From assembly GCA_027559495.1 (NCBI GenBank), contig JAMXSV010000001.1, forward strand, positions 1 through 64,000: DNA of 64,000 bases, written 5' to 3'. Within the stretch, counting starts at the first letter, position 1; every line of letters starts with the position of its first letter. The notes below the pieces were generated by a model. It did no database searches. It saw only the letters and a program-made list of their open reading frames with translations, and was not told where the DNA came from. A program made the translations under genes and the position numbers. Shown one piece after another: positions 24,431 to 35,536 of this stretch. This DNA is from Aurifilum marmelostoma. Lineage: Eukaryota > Ascomycota > Sordariomycetes > Diaporthales > Cryphonectriaceae.

Positions 24431-25896
24431 TCACCTCTTCGGTGGCTGCCACAGGCCCTTAGATGTCTCCACCACCTTGTTCACCTCCATGCCCGGCCGC
24501 AGGCTCACGGGCACCGCATTGGTATCCAGCGGCGGGGCATCGCTCATAGCAACATCCTCGCCCGCCACCGTGCTGCCGTCGCCTTGCTGCGTCGCATACC
24601 CGGAGTCCCTGCTCGCACCGCCGCTGCCCGCAACAGCAGTAGTAGCACCACCGGAGACGCTGACGCCGCTGTCAGCCTTGGCAGCGACGGCAGCAGCAGG
24701 AGCGGCGGCGGGTGCGGCAGCGGGACCCCTGTCGGGCTCTTTAGACCTGGCGCCGTCCATGAGACCGGCGTTCTGCTGGCCCTCTCGCAGCTTGTTGATG
24801 GCGCGGACGGTGTCGATGGCGGCATGCAGGGTGCGGCGGGCGTTGAAGTTCTTCTTGACCGTGGGCAGCAGGTTGGCGCCCTTGTCGCCGTCGGCGCCGC
24901 CGCGGTAGCCGGCGACAAAGGGATGCTGGAGGGCCTCGTGGGCGGTCATGCGGCGGGCGGGGTCGATGGTCAGGCAGAGGCGGATAAACTCCTTGGCCGA
25001 GTCGGAAACGCCGCGCCAGTAGTCGGCCGGGGTGAAGCTGTAGTCGGCATTGAGGATGGCCTGCATCTCCTCGAAGTCGCTGTCGCGGTCGAAGGGGGTG
25101 TAGCCGCACAGCAGGAAGTAGGTGATGACGCCCAGCGCCCAGATGTCGACGGGCTTGCCGTGGCCCGTCTTCTTGAAGATCTCGGGGGCCATGTAGCCCG
25201 GCGTGCCGCACGTCGTGGTCAGCACGTGGAACTGCTCCTCGTCCATGACACGCGACAGGCCAAAGTCGGCGATCAGGAGATCGGCGTTATCTTCAGGCGT
25301 GCGGAACAGTAGGTTCTCGGGCTTGAGGTCCCGGTGCACAATGCCATGGTCGTGCAGGTAGGCGACGGCCGATAGTGTGGCGCGCACCAGGTCGGCAGCA
25401 TCGGCCTCGTAGTAGGAACCCTTGCGGCAGATGCGGTCGAAGAGCTCGCCGCCGAGCGCGAGATCCGTCACCAGGTAGAGGTTGTTCATGGTCTCAAAGT
25501 AGTCGACGAGGGTGAGGATGTTCTGGTGGCCCATGGAGACCTTCTTGAGGACGGCAATCTCGTTGCGCACCTAATAGATCAAAGGACAGGCGGTCAGTCA
25601 ATTGTCTTGTCCCTCTTCGTGTCTCTCTCTGTCTCTCGCGCGCGATGATCATGAGCTGTGGGAGGAGGGGAAAGTGACGAGACGGGACAGATGCGCACCA
25701 TGTGTTCTCTTCCTGACATCAGCCTCTTGTTGATCACCTTGGCGGCATAGTATCGCCCAGTGTCGATGTGTACGCATTCCTTGACCACCGAGTATGATCC
25801 CGCTCCTAATGTCTTGCCGACCTTGTACCGGCACGGTTGTATCTGAGGCTGCTGGGCGGCGTTGGCACCAGCCTGTTGTTGGACAGCGGCAGCCAT
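24431..25896 (-). CDS. Calcium/calmodulin-dependent protein kinase (CaMK type I-like)
   Basis: Ser/Thr kinase that phosphorylates targets in response to Ca2+-calmodulin. Exon 1 is 25699-25896 and exon 2 is 24431-25570; the 128 bp intron starts GTGCGC and ends TTAG, and the spliced product reads REHMVRNEIAVLKKVS, matching the family. Length is 445 residues. Seen: glycine loop LGAGSYSVVKE (31-40), ATP-anchoring Lys 53, catalytic loop HRDLKPEN (about 145-152), DFGLS (about 168), activation segment GTPGYMAPE and CaMK-typical ITYFLLCGYTPFDRDSDFEEM. After the kinase core comes the autoinhibitory/calmodulin-binding segment (NFNARRTLHAAIDTVRAINK). The last about 130 residues are Ala/Gly/Ser-rich and disordered. 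All catalytic residues are present. Subtype (Cmk1 or Cmk2 equivalent) is uncertain. Confidence 0.93.
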
Positions 25897-27278
25897 TGTC
25901 GGTCGTCGCCGTCGGGGTTGTAGTTCCCTTTGTTTGGGATCGAAAGGAGGAGAGGAGGCAGGGCAGAGGGGGGGGGGAGGTTGGAAGGGTTCGTGGGCCT
26001 GTTGTCTGGTCTGTCGCCCCGCTATTGCAATCGAGCCGTCGTCAGGCGGTTATCGGGGGGATTTTGTGTATTTTTGGGCTGCCGAGTCCGGACCAAACAA
26101 ATCTATTTGTATCGCAGCTTGACAACAAAGAGGACCGAGGTCGCGATTCGTGGTTGGGGTCCGCAGCAGCAGCAGGATGATTCTCGAGTTGGCTTTGTTC
26201 TGTCGGTCGAGTTCAGGTGTTTCTCCCCTTCAATCCAGTATAATCTGGAAATGAAGGGACAGGAAAGTTGAACGCCCAGGGTCTTTTCCCGCTGCGGGAG
26301 ATAAGTGAGGTGGCCTGGCCAGGAGATTGTGGGTCGCGCTGTCTCCGTATTATTTTACCCCAGGCTGTCCCAGTCCAGAACACTCACACAGACCACACAG
26401 ACACACACACGCAGCCAGCCTGTGAGGCACTCAAAGTGGGAAGTGGTGGGTAAGAGACCAGGCTGCAAGTGGAGAGATGGATGGATAATGGATGACCCTG
26501 TGGGAGGAGTTTGTTGTCGCCTCTTGAGACAAGACCCTGAAAGAAGAACAACAGAGGAAAGGAAAAGACGAAAGAGGTTGCGACAAGATCCTGTAAGAGG
26601 GCGACGATTAAAAAGACCAGTGATAATCGGTACAAAATACGGTACAGATGGATGATGAAATCCTGCGTGGTGTCGCGCAGTGCAGTGCAGCGCAAGAATT
26701 GAACTACCACATCTGGTACCATAGTACATACACTTGGTAGACCGTACAGGTGTGATCGCCGCCTGTCAGCAAGGGAGAAAAAAAAAAAAAGGGCGGTTGC
26801 TTCTGCTGCCCCTCACTATCACGGGCCAATCGAACGCTAGACTATACCACTGCCTAAGACATCGTGTACGGGTTCCATCGGGGCAGTGTCGATTGCACCC
26901 AGAGAAAGACACAGAATCTGGGTCCTTTCTCGACTTAATCCACCGGTCTCTGCCTGGATTTGTTCTCTTCTTTTTCCTTATCCATTTCATATAGTTTAGA
27001 TTCATGCAGCTGCGAATGAATTTATACTATTTTTCTTTCTTCTTCTTCTTCTTTTCTTAGTTTTCCAAAGTCGACCGTTGGATCCAGATCTTGGTGCTAC
27101 AATACTATGTCCATGCTGTGGTAACCCCTGAGGTGGTCTAGAGCTGTCATCCTGGCGCGTGTGTCTGACCGCCCACCAGGTGCAAGAAATAAGCCTTGCG
27201 GCCCGACCATCAGAGCCAAGAGGTCTAGGCCGAGAGGAGAGCCTAATAGACAGACATCCATCAGACAGGCGGTCACCT
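25897..27278. other. Promoter and leader of the kinase; 3' flank of the release-factor gene
   Basis: 1.4 kb upstream of the kinase start and downstream of the ICT1-like stop. A ten-G run lies at 25968-25977 and CA repeats near 26390-26412. No protein-like frame was found. Confidence 0.5.
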
Positions 27279-28036
27279 TTAGAAGTCTCCCTTTCTGGCC
27301 TGCTTTTTGGAGCTCTGAAACTTTTTCGACTTGAGCCTCGCCTCCCGCGCCGACTTCTCCCTGTCGCAAGATGCGCGTCTTAGTACGGTTTCTTGTCTTT
27401 AATTCACCGGGCTGTGCACTGGTTATTGCAACAGAGCATACTCACAGGCCCTGATGTTTCCTTTTCTTCTCCACACTCGTGTCACCCGGCACGGCGTCGC
27501 TGTACATCCTGTACAGCTCCTCAAGAAGCTTGGACCTGTTCTCCTCCGTATTGGCGTCCCTGTCCCGCGACGTCTGTGCGTGAAAGGAGAGGCTGTCCTT
27601 ATTCCTCACATAGTGCTTGGACAGGCGAAGGGCAGGATGCAGCAGCTTTGGGAGGACCCCTACGAGCTCTGAGACGGACCAGGCCGTGATGGCCTTGCTC
27701 TCGGTCCTAAAATGTGCGGTCAATAACATGCGCAGTCGGAGTCCATGTTTGGGGTTGGAGGAGGCGAGAGAGGCGGGCAACAAACTTGTTTACATGTTGC
27801 CCTCCTGGACCGCTTGATCGGGCGAAAGTGGTGGTCCCCCTGGGGAGCGAAGCCTCGCTGACACTCTGTCGCCACTTCCTGGCCTCTGCCAAGTCTGCAG
27901 GGTCAAAAGAAGCCTCAAATGCTTGGAATCTGGCCAGTCTCTTCCAAGGCGCCAACTGGATGGGCAAGAGAGGCGCGATGGGGGCTCGGTACCGGTGAAT
28001 GAGACTCGGCAGCCTCATCAGAGAAGGACTGGTCAT
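27279..28036 (-). CDS. ICT1/Pth4-type mitochondrial peptidyl-tRNA hydrolase (class I release factor domain)
   Basis: Predicted mitochondrial rescue factor that hydrolyses peptidyl-tRNA on stalled ribosomes through its GGQ loop. Three exons: 27786-28036, 27446-27706 and 27279-27360, with introns of 79 and 85 bp. The first join keeps the lysine after SSGPGGQHVNK and continues TESKAITAWSV, as expected for the RF-1 fold. The second donor is GTGAGT. Its acceptor is taken at CAG before GGAGAAG because a TACTAAG branch word lies just upstream; an acceptor 15 bp earlier would also stay open. The product is 197 residues. The N-terminal about 35 residues are basic and lack acidic residues, as in a mitochondrial presequence. 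The GGQ is at residues 78-80. The tail is very basic (KSKKFQSSKKQARKG), a trait of this subfamily, where it enters the ribosomal mRNA channel. Confidence 0.85.
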
Positions 28037-28788
28037 CGTAGAATCATTGTCGGGCCCATTTGGGGGGCACAGCCTGAAATGCCTCAATTAATTCTGTTGA
28101 GGAATGAGCCAGTCTCTGGACAAGTACTCGACTGGCTGGTCTAAGCCTCCATGATTATTAGCTCCATAGTAGAAAAAACCCCCCCCCCCCCCACGATCGC
28201 AGGCTTAGTCATGCGTCCTGGTACCAAATCATGAGGCTGATTGCCAGCGCTGCACTTGACCTGTTGGGGGCTAGTCTGGTTGCCTGCCGCGCTATTACTT
28301 TGTTTTCTGTAGTTTTCACGGCAGCCACTTTTGGTCCCTCCTTCTTCGTCATACTGCCATCCAACTTTCTCTCCATCCTTTTTGTTCCACCTCCATACAG
28401 CCACTGCTTCTTGTCAACAAGTCGTCGACCTTTGTACTGATCAACCACATCGCTGTGATCGCGTGTAAGTTTTCTCAACATAAGCACCAGGCCATCCTCA
28501 TCATCTTCAACATAAAGGCCTTGTGTGCTCTCTTCAACCTCGAGAAGCAGCTACCCTTTGACACCCCACTTTGGCGCAGGGCACCGGCCATCCATCACCA
28601 GGGTTCGCCATCTCACAGCCTGTCTCACCTCTGGATCTGACAAGGTCAAGGCCTTCCCCCCTCTTTCGCCCTCTCTACTCGGTCATGATGAGATTTTGCT
28701 CTTGCCAGTAGTTAGCCCCCAACCTCTCTGTCTCTGTCGCTCTGGCCTCCTCAAACCATCCGGCTCTCACCACCACCACTACTTTTTG
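28037..28788. promoter_or_regulatory. Divergent promoter of the release-factor gene and NAB3
   Basis: 752 bp between outward-facing starts. Contains a 14-C run at 28179-28192. A GTAAGT word at 28465 could be the donor of a leader intron for NAB3, and the sequence before the NAB3 ATG is CT-rich. An upstream ATG is present near 28684 in the presumed leader. No factor sites can be assigned. Confidence 0.5.
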
Positions 28789-30072
28789 ATGACGGACGAG
28801 AACCCCGAAGTCGTGGCAGCTGCCAACCTCAGCCCGGTCTCGCCCCGTCCTCTTCATAACACATACACCCTACCGCAGGTCCTCCCTGATCTGCAGCACC
28901 AGGCCGAGAACCCAGACGTAGTTCCTCTCGAGCCGACCACCTTTCGCACCGCGGCCGCAGCCATGGCCACCCCCCAGCCTGAACAGGCCAACTCGGTCGA
29001 CAAGCTCGTCGTCGAGGGCGCCGGCGACGTAGATGCCGTCGCCGAGTCTGATGATGCCAGCATCGCCGACAACGAGAGCTTCGACTACGACGGCAGCCAG
29101 GGCGTAGACGGTCTGGAGCAGGGAGTAGGTACGCAGCCGGTCGCGGAGCACGAGACTGCTGACGACTATGCGAGGACCTTTGATTCTCCTGGGCATGAGC
29201 AGCAAGCCGAGGTCGAGATCGAGGATGCAGATGCAGGACAGCCAGATCAGCAGCCAGCTCAAGAATTTTTATCAGATGCGCCAGAATCCATGATCATTCC
29301 CCAGCAGCCTGACCAGCCTGATGCCGTGCCGACGCGGTCTCCTCCAGCCCAGCAGCCCGTCTCTGCTGATGCCCAAGCTCCCAGCCATGTCGCAGAAGAC
29401 TCCCGACCCGTCCAAGCCACAAGCCCCTCCCAGGACGCCATCGCGCCCAAGTCCACCGAGAAGGGCGGCGAGCAGCCGCCCGCCCCAGCCGCCCAAGAAG
29501 CTGCGCCAGATGCCACCACTTCCTTCACACCTCCTTCAGCCCATCAGCAGCCGGTGTCGTCCCAGCTAGACAAGGTAGAGCCCGATGTCAAGCCTCGCGG
29601 GGCTGCTGTCCAGGGAACAGAGGGAGCAGAGGCCAACGACGTCCAGCCCAAGAACGAGGACGTCGAGATGACCACCGCCGACAGCCCGGCCGATGCCACT
29701 TCTCTTGACATCCAGCGGCTCGTCGATGAGATTACTGCCAAGGCAGAAGCCACCGACCAGCCACCAGCAGCCAGCGACCCTGCTGCCACTGCTCAGACCT
29801 CCACTCCATCCCCCACGGATGTAGACCTATCCTCTCTCCCTCCCAAGCCTGCTCTGACCCAGGAGCAGTCCAAGCAGACTTTCTCTCCAGCCACTTATCA
29901 ACATGCCTCTCTGCCCAGCGCTCCAAACTTTGCCACGCCTCTCACCACCGGGCCTCCTCAGCCCTCCTTTGCCAGCAGCAGCAGTGCCGCCCCAGGCATG
30001 TCCCAGTCCCAGAACTTCAGTGCTACCCCCGCTTTTTCCTCCTTCCCCAATTCCTTTGCGCCTGGCACCGCT

Positions 30073-30115
<43 letters not shown>

Positions 30116-31714
30116 CCCCTGGACACGAGGAGTCCGGACTGCAGCAGTCGTATGATGAGTTTCTAGCAGATGAGCGAAAGCACATGGCCGAGGCGAAATG
30201 GGAGCGCTTCCCGGAGGGATCTCGAATCTTCATTGGTAAGCCCTTCCCGTCTCCTCCCGGTGCCCGGGTCTTGTTGAGCTGACCGAGAGTATAGGTAATC
30301 TGTCTCAGGAGCGCGTTTCCAAGAGAGATGTCTTTGAGTTGTTCGCTCGACATGGCCGGCTCGCACAGATCTCCCTCAAGTCTGCCTACGGCTTTGTCCA
30401 GTACCACACTGTTACTGACGCTTCTTCTGCCATGAACGCCCTACAAGGGGCCGAGGTCAAGGGACGGAAGATCAGTGAGTTTGTTTCTGCACCAGAACAT
30501 TGCTGGAGAAGACGCGCTAATCCCTCTTGCCAGATCTCGAGATATCGAGAACGCAGAAGACGAAGAAGGATCGCGACCACTCACCTCCGGGAGAGCGCAG
30601 AAACCGTGGCGAGCGAAGTAGTCGCAATGCGGACCGCAACGGTGATCGTTACGACGGACGGAGTGGCGGGCGCCGGGACGAGTTCCGCCAAGGGCGGTCC
30701 CCATCTCCAAGACGAGGAGACTACCGCGGAAGGCAGGATGCCTACGGCCGAGACCGTGGTCAACACGACACGTACAGCCGCAAGCGATCGCGATCGCCTG
30801 ACCCCTACCAGCGACATGAGTCGTATCGGCGACGGAGCCCAAGCCCCTATGGACGCGGCCACCAGGAGGCTGATCAACTCGACATCCCCCGTCGGTATGG
30901 CAGTGACGTGCCCGATGTGCAGATCCTGCTGATGCAGGAGGTCCACAACGATTTCGTCGACTGGGTGCAGCGGGCTTTCTGGGAGCGCAATCTGAGGACG
31001 CAAGCCATGTTCCTGAGTCCTCGTCTGCCTCGAGATGCGGTCATCCAGCGACAGGTGCTGGAGGGCGTCCACGGTGTGGTGGAGCTGGACATGAGAGCGC
31101 AGAACACGGCCAAAATCTCGCTCCAGGTCTTCGACAGGTCTGCCGGTAAGGACGCCAGATTTGATCAGTACCGGGAGCTGGACCCCACGATCGCCGCGCA
31201 GCTTGTCCTGCGGACCAAAGGGTCTGCCCCACAGCAGACGCCCTACCCCATACCACCACAGCCTGGCTATCCGTCTCAGCCCTATGGGCTGCCGGCGGCA
31301 GCCTACCCTGCATACCCACAACCGCCACCCCAGCAGCCACCCGCGGCCGCACCAGACCTGGCGAGTCTTGTTGGCCAGCTGAGCCAGATGCCTGGCGTCG
31401 ACAATGCGGCGATGCAGGCAATACTCGCCTCTCTCCAGCAGCCCGTCCCGCCTTCACGCACGCCAGCTCTGGGCCAGCCCCACCATGTGGCCCCTCCTGC
31501 TACCCCCTCAACGCAGATGGACTTGAACACGCTCATCAGCAACATGTCTGCGGCGTCTGCCAACCCCGGCCAACCTCCTATGGCCGTGCCCGCATACCCT
31601 GCGGCCCCTTATCAGCAGGGCAACCGTGGACCTCCTCCAACTGTCGCAGGCTCATCAGACCCTGCTCGAGATGTCGAGAATATCATGGCTACGCTTGCTA
31701 GGTACCGGCAGTAG
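28789..31714 (+). CDS. NAB3: RNA-binding protein Nab3 homologue (Nrd1-Nab3-Sen1 termination)
   Basis: Nuclear RRM protein; in yeast Nab3 binds nascent RNA with Nrd1 and the helicase Sen1 to terminate noncoding RNA polymerase II transcripts. Exons: 28789-30235, 30295-30474, 30534-31714; both introns are 59 bp (GTAAGC...ATAG, GTGAGT...CCAG). Length is 935 residues with no frameshift. Seen: an acidic Gln/Pro/Ala-rich N-terminus of about 480 residues including a 14-Gln run; an RRM at about 478-550 with RNP2-like IFIGNL and RNP1-like KSAYGFVQY split by the introns; an Arg/Ser/Asp-rich stretch; the Nab3 C-terminal domain (VPDVQILLMQEVHNDFVDW, then LQVFDRSAG); and a Pro/Gln-rich end with a helical segment (DPARDVENIMATLARYRQ), similar to the yeast oligomerisation helix. 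The ATG begins MTDENPEV; the open frame extends upstream without another well-placed ATG. Confidence 0.9.
30073..30114 (+). repeat. (CAG)14 microsatellite coding polyglutamine in NAB3
   Basis: Fourteen uninterrupted CAG codons inside exon 1 of NAB3. Pure codon repeats of this kind are usually length-variable between strains, so the number here may differ in other isolates. Confidence 0.95.
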
Positions 31715-32511
31715 AATGCTTGTCCCGGCCGCAGCCAAAGGCCGTGGAAGATAGTAAGCTTGGTGCATCAGGCTCTATTGACCCGACTCTGTCTGGCATT
31801 TGATAGATCCTATCACCACGGCCATCCTGATAGCCTTGATCATCCGAAGAAGAGAGGCCAGCACCTTGAAGGTCTATGGAGTCATGGATAGCTCCAGGGA
31901 CAACCCGAATATTATCCCTGAACAGACTGTCGGTTCAAGAGGATGACCCAACACCGTGCGGAGGCCGAACGAGGACAGGGAGCAGGCTTGTGTCCCTTAA
32001 CAAGCGCTCAATGGACGATGGAGATGCGCAGGGTCACAGGCGACCGGCCTGTGGGGAATGGCAGAGGAGGCTCAAGTAGCAATTTCCCTCTTATGACTAT
32101 GTACTTAAAATCCAAGGCACAGAGCCGATTTCTACAAGCTCAGTTCTTGGATGTGCGTAACCACTTTCAGGCCCTTGATCCTATGGCTGTTACAATGGTC
32201 TATATTCACCAAGCCGTGTCCATGACCCACCGCCAAGTGTGGCTCTGTTGTCACTAGTGAAACTATATGACCGGTATTGCTGTGGTTCATCTACTTTTGC
32301 TGAGATGAGACTGATACATTTTTGTTTCTATACAATGTCCATATATCTTTACAACGTTCTGTCTATCTGATGCGCCTCTGAGAATGCCCGAGACATGCTC
32401 GAACCTTTAAAAACTCCATCCTCCCTTTTTTAGTATACTTACTAGTATAAAGCCGCTTTGATGCCCTACAATACGACACAGCGGCACCGAACATACACGA
32501 ATCTCTCGTCT
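31715..32511. other. Intergenic, convergent 3' ends
   Basis: 800 bp between the NAB3 and LETM1-like stops. It becomes AT-rich towards 32280-32460. Only presumed 3' UTRs; no gene seen. Confidence 0.5.
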
Positions 32512-33783
32512 CTACAGATACCGATCCCAGGCTGCAGAGTGCTCTCTGGCAAAGGCACGGACGCGTGCCTCGTCCAGACCCGCAGGCCTCCCCAGCACCA
32601 GCATGGCCGCGACGAGCACAGACCTACTCACCCCACCGGCCTCCGAAGCAGCACCACTGGCCGCTGCCGCCACCACCGCCGACCACCGCCGCAAGTCGTC
32701 CCTCGCGTCCTCAACATCCCGGCCTAGCACGTCGAGGCCCCTGTCCTCGCACGCCAGCTTCACCTCCTCCACCTCGAGCACCGCGGCGCCGCCTGCCTGG
32801 GCGAGCAGCGCATCATCCTCTGCCAGAAACGCCAGGTGGTCGCGTAGCCTCCGGCGCGCGAGGAGAGCGACTGCCGCGTCTGGAAGGCCGAGGCGGTCCC
32901 ACAGCGGGGAGACGAGGCCGAGAGACCTGGCGATGTGCGAGGCGGCGCGCGCAGGGGCGAGGGGGGCAGAGGGGCGGTCGTCATCCTCCTCCTGCTTGTC
33001 TGCTGTGCCTTGCTCCCCTCCGCGCAGCCGTGCGGCTGAGGTGGCGCGTCTCGTCTCGGCACTGCGGCGCAGCGACTCGACCTGGCGCGGGATGCGGCAG
33101 GTCAGAGGCACGACGCCCGGGAGGCCGAGGACGACGAAAGGCGTGAGCTCGCCGCAGACGAGCAGGACGAGGGCGAAGATGGGCAGGCGGCGGACGTCGT
33201 GGCGCCAGCGGCGGTGCAGGAGGAAGGTCGAGCGGGTGGTGGTGCCGACGACGCGGATGGTGGCCGGGGTTGTGGCGGCGGCGGGGGTGCTGCTGCTGCT
33301 GCTGCTTGTTGGGTCGGAGCGCGGGATGCCCGAGGCCGTGTCTAGGGACCAGACGAGGCGGGTGTTGAGGTAGATGTTGCGCAGGCCTGTCTTGTAGAAG
33401 GTGAGGTAGGCCTTGCCTGTGGCGAAGAGGTGCTTGAAGGTGCTCGTGTCGGGGCCGCGGGTCGGGAGCTCGAGGGGCGGAGGGCGCGTGGTCGAGGGCG
33501 GGTTGGCGGCGGTGGAGGAGGCGACTGAGGAGGGGCTGGACGTGGTGGTGACGGTGTTGCCTCCTCGTGTGTTGCTGCTTGGGTGTGATGATTGTTCTAT
33601 GGAGAGGAGAGGGGTGGTCAAGCTGAAGGAGCGCGAGGTGCTACGTGGGAGGAGTCGTCGAAAGAGACCTGCCTGGACAGATTGCTGGGGCGCGACATGG
33701 CGTATGGCTGTGTAACCTGACCGTAGGCTCGTTTGGAAGACAATGGGGGTGCGCAGGATGCGCAATTGGGTTGATGGTGTCAT
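32512..33783 (-). CDS. LETM1-like ribosome-binding domain protein, mitochondrial
   Basis: Predicted inner-mitochondrial-membrane protein of the LETM1/Mdm38 family, which in yeast anchors mitochondrial ribosomes and affects K+/H+ exchange. Single exon, 423 residues from this start. The chosen ATG at 33783 opens with a basic, serine-rich, acid-poor sequence (MTPSTQLRILRTPIVFQTSL), as expected of a mitochondrial presequence. An in-frame ATG at 33888 would add 35 residues containing acidic ones and is the alternative. Seen: a disordered Ser/Thr/Pro region to about residue 130, a helical stretch (HLFATGKAYLTFYKTGLRNI), then RRWRHDVRRLPIFALVLLVC and GELTPFVVLGLPGVVPLTC, the LETM1-type membrane segment. 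The rest is helical with many Arg, Ala and Leu residues. It is shorter and more diverged than Mdm38, so it may be a separate LETM1-like paralogue. No frameshift. Confidence 0.8.
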   Translation of the reverse strand: MTPSTQLRILRTPIVFQTSLRSGYTAIRHVAPQQSVQAGLFRRLLPRSTSRSFSLTTPLLSIEQSSHPSSNTRGGNTVTTTSSPSSVASSTAANPPSTTRPPPLELPTRGPDTSTFKHLFATGKAYLTFYKTGLRNIYLNTRLVWSLDTASGIPRSDPTSSSSSSTPAAATTPATIRVVGTTTRSTFLLHRRWRHDVRRLPIFALVLLVCGELTPFVVLGLPGVVPLTCRIPRQVESLRRSAETRRATSAARLRGGEQGTADKQEEDDDRPSAPLAPARAASHIARSLGLVSPLWDRLGLPDAAVALLARRRLRDHLAFLAEDDALLAQAGGAAVLEVEEVKLACEDRGLDVLGRDVEDARDDLRRWSAVVAAAASGAASEAGGVSRSVLVAAMLVLGRPAGLDEARVRAFAREHSAAWDRYL

Positions 33784-34009
33784 CTCATCGTTGTTGAGTG
33801 TTGTGTGTTGAGGTTGGGGATCAAGGTGTTTGGTCTCGAGAGGAGAAGGTATACTTGCACGCGCTGGGGGAAATTTTGATGCATTCATTAATTACGTCAA
33901 TCACTGAGCACGCTAGGGGCGTTGACCCAGGGGGCCCCTTGTACTGTATTTTCAATCCTACTTAAGCCATTGATCCCCAACCTGAACAAGCCCCCCCCCC
34001 CTCCCAAGT

Positions 34010-34045
<36 letters not shown>

Positions 34046-34235
34046 TAAACGGAATGAAAAATTCCCCATGATGAGACAGAATCTCTCAAAGACAAGGAAG
34101 GAACGCCCTCACCGCTTCCCTCTGACTGCTGGGACTTGAAGAGACTCACAGCCGAGATGACGGAACGGGGAGGGCTCTGGCACAAATTCAGCTCTTGTCT
34201 CGAACCCTTGGGGGACACTCTTCAGTTTCGTCAAA
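33784..34235. other. Short intergenic with C run and TA microsatellite
   Basis: Promoter side of the LETM1-like gene and 3' side of the RidA-type gene. It holds an 11-C run at 33991-34001 followed by a TA repeat. The ATG at 33888, a possible longer start for the LETM1-like protein, lies here. Confidence 0.6.
34014..34042. repeat. (TA)n microsatellite
   Basis: About 14 uninterrupted TA dinucleotides, directly 3' of the RidA-type gene. Confidence 0.95.
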
Positions 34236-34806
34236 TCAGCCCACATACGCTGTGCATTCGATCTCCACATCCGTGTTGAAAGGCAGTTGCTTCACAGCAA
34301 CGCAGGTCCGACACTTGATCCCAATGGTCAGTATACAGACGACATCTCTACTGGAAGAGAGGTGCAGGAGAACGGCAGGGATCGCAAATCTACTCACAGG
34401 TTTCGGGTCTGAGGTGAAGAAATCATCGTATGCCTCGTTCATCGTCGCAAAGTCGTCCATGGTCGTGATGAAGACATTCACCTTGACCACGTTGCGCATA
34501 CCGCTGCCGGCCTCCTCGAGGACGGCCTGGAGGTTCTTGAGGGCTTGTCTCTAAAAACAGCATCGCCAACGGGCCGCCCCACGCGCAGAATTAGTCTTGT
34601 TGGACTGACAGGTGATGCTCGCTGAGAGAAGGAGATCTGTGATGTACCGCTCTGTCCTTGACGGTCCCCTCTACGATTTGCTTCGTCGCCGGGTCGAGCC
34701 CGATGTTGCCGGAGCAGTAGACCATGCCATTGTACTTGACGGCCTGCGAGAACTGCGGGAGGGGCGGCGGTGCAGCGGTGGTATGGACGCCCTCGATCTT
34801 GCCCAT
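34236..34806 (-). CDS. RidA/YjgF family 2-iminobutanoate/2-iminopropanoate deaminase (Mmf1/Hmf1-like)
   Basis: Small trimeric enzyme that hydrolyses reactive enamine/imine intermediates released by threonine dehydratase, protecting PLP enzymes; fungal forms are cytosolic or mitochondrial. Three exons: 34648-34806 (53 codons), 34398-34550 (51 codons), 34236-34313 (25 codons plus stop), all joined in phase 0, giving 129 residues, a usual RidA length. Introns are 97 bp (GTACAT...TTTTAG) and 84 bp (GTGAGT...TCAAG with CTGAC branch). Seen: AVKYNGMVYCSGNIGLDP, QALKNLQAVLEEAGSG, VVKVNVFITTMDDF, and the active-site end CRTCVAVKQLPFNTDVEIE with the conserved substrate-binding Arg and the Glu. No strong presequence is seen, so a cytosolic place is likelier. 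Confidence 0.92.
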
Positions 34807-35536
34807 CTTATCGTCTCCTTGAAAATTTGTAGAGAAAGACTGGAATGAGCCAGAAGAGAATTGATCTCAAAAGTGCCTAGTGAAATTGCAGAAAGATGGA
34901 TGTTGTGACACTGCCAGTGATCAGCGGCAAGTGTTATCATTTGCCCAGGTGGACAATGAGACAGGAAGAAGGTTAAGTAACAGTGGGCGGGACCGGCTAG
35001 ATGCGGCCCGGTATCGTGCCGGTACCGTACTTGTAGGAACCTGACAGTTTGCACGGCAGCCAGCATATTACTCAAGGGCGCGCACGACATGTCAGATATC
35101 TTAAGTACTTTGTCAGAATTCATTACTGTAATACAGTTATTCGTTGCCATTATGTCCTCTCCCTAGTGCATAGTGACTCGACTCTCCGCGACCTCGACAA
35201 CGACAGCCATCGAAACAATGCATGTGAGTGGAGAGGGTCTTGCACGGATAAGTCAATAAGTATCAATCATCTGTTGTGTCTTGTCAAGGAAATTAAAGAG
35301 TGACTAAAGGTTGGACTTTATGTTAGCTATCTATGGGTGCCAGAATGGCCTGTATAATAAATGCGAGTCGAAGGATTGGATTCATTGAAAGAATGAGGGT
35401 ATCAGCATCTTCTGATGATCGTGGACAATAAGAGGTCTCCAGCAACATTTCTCATATCCGTGGCCATAATCATAACCATAAAAGCCGTGGATCATCGACC
35501 CTTCCGCTCGGGCCCTTACGGGTCGCCTCCCTTCTA
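34807..35536. other. Intergenic
   Basis: 730 bp upstream of the RidA-type gene. No protein-like frame or RNA gene is seen. Confidence 0.5.

Noticed and set aside
24359..25312. A 317-residue plus-strand frame over the kinase
   Set aside because: Shadow of the kinase exon; only the minus strand has a full set of catalytic motifs.
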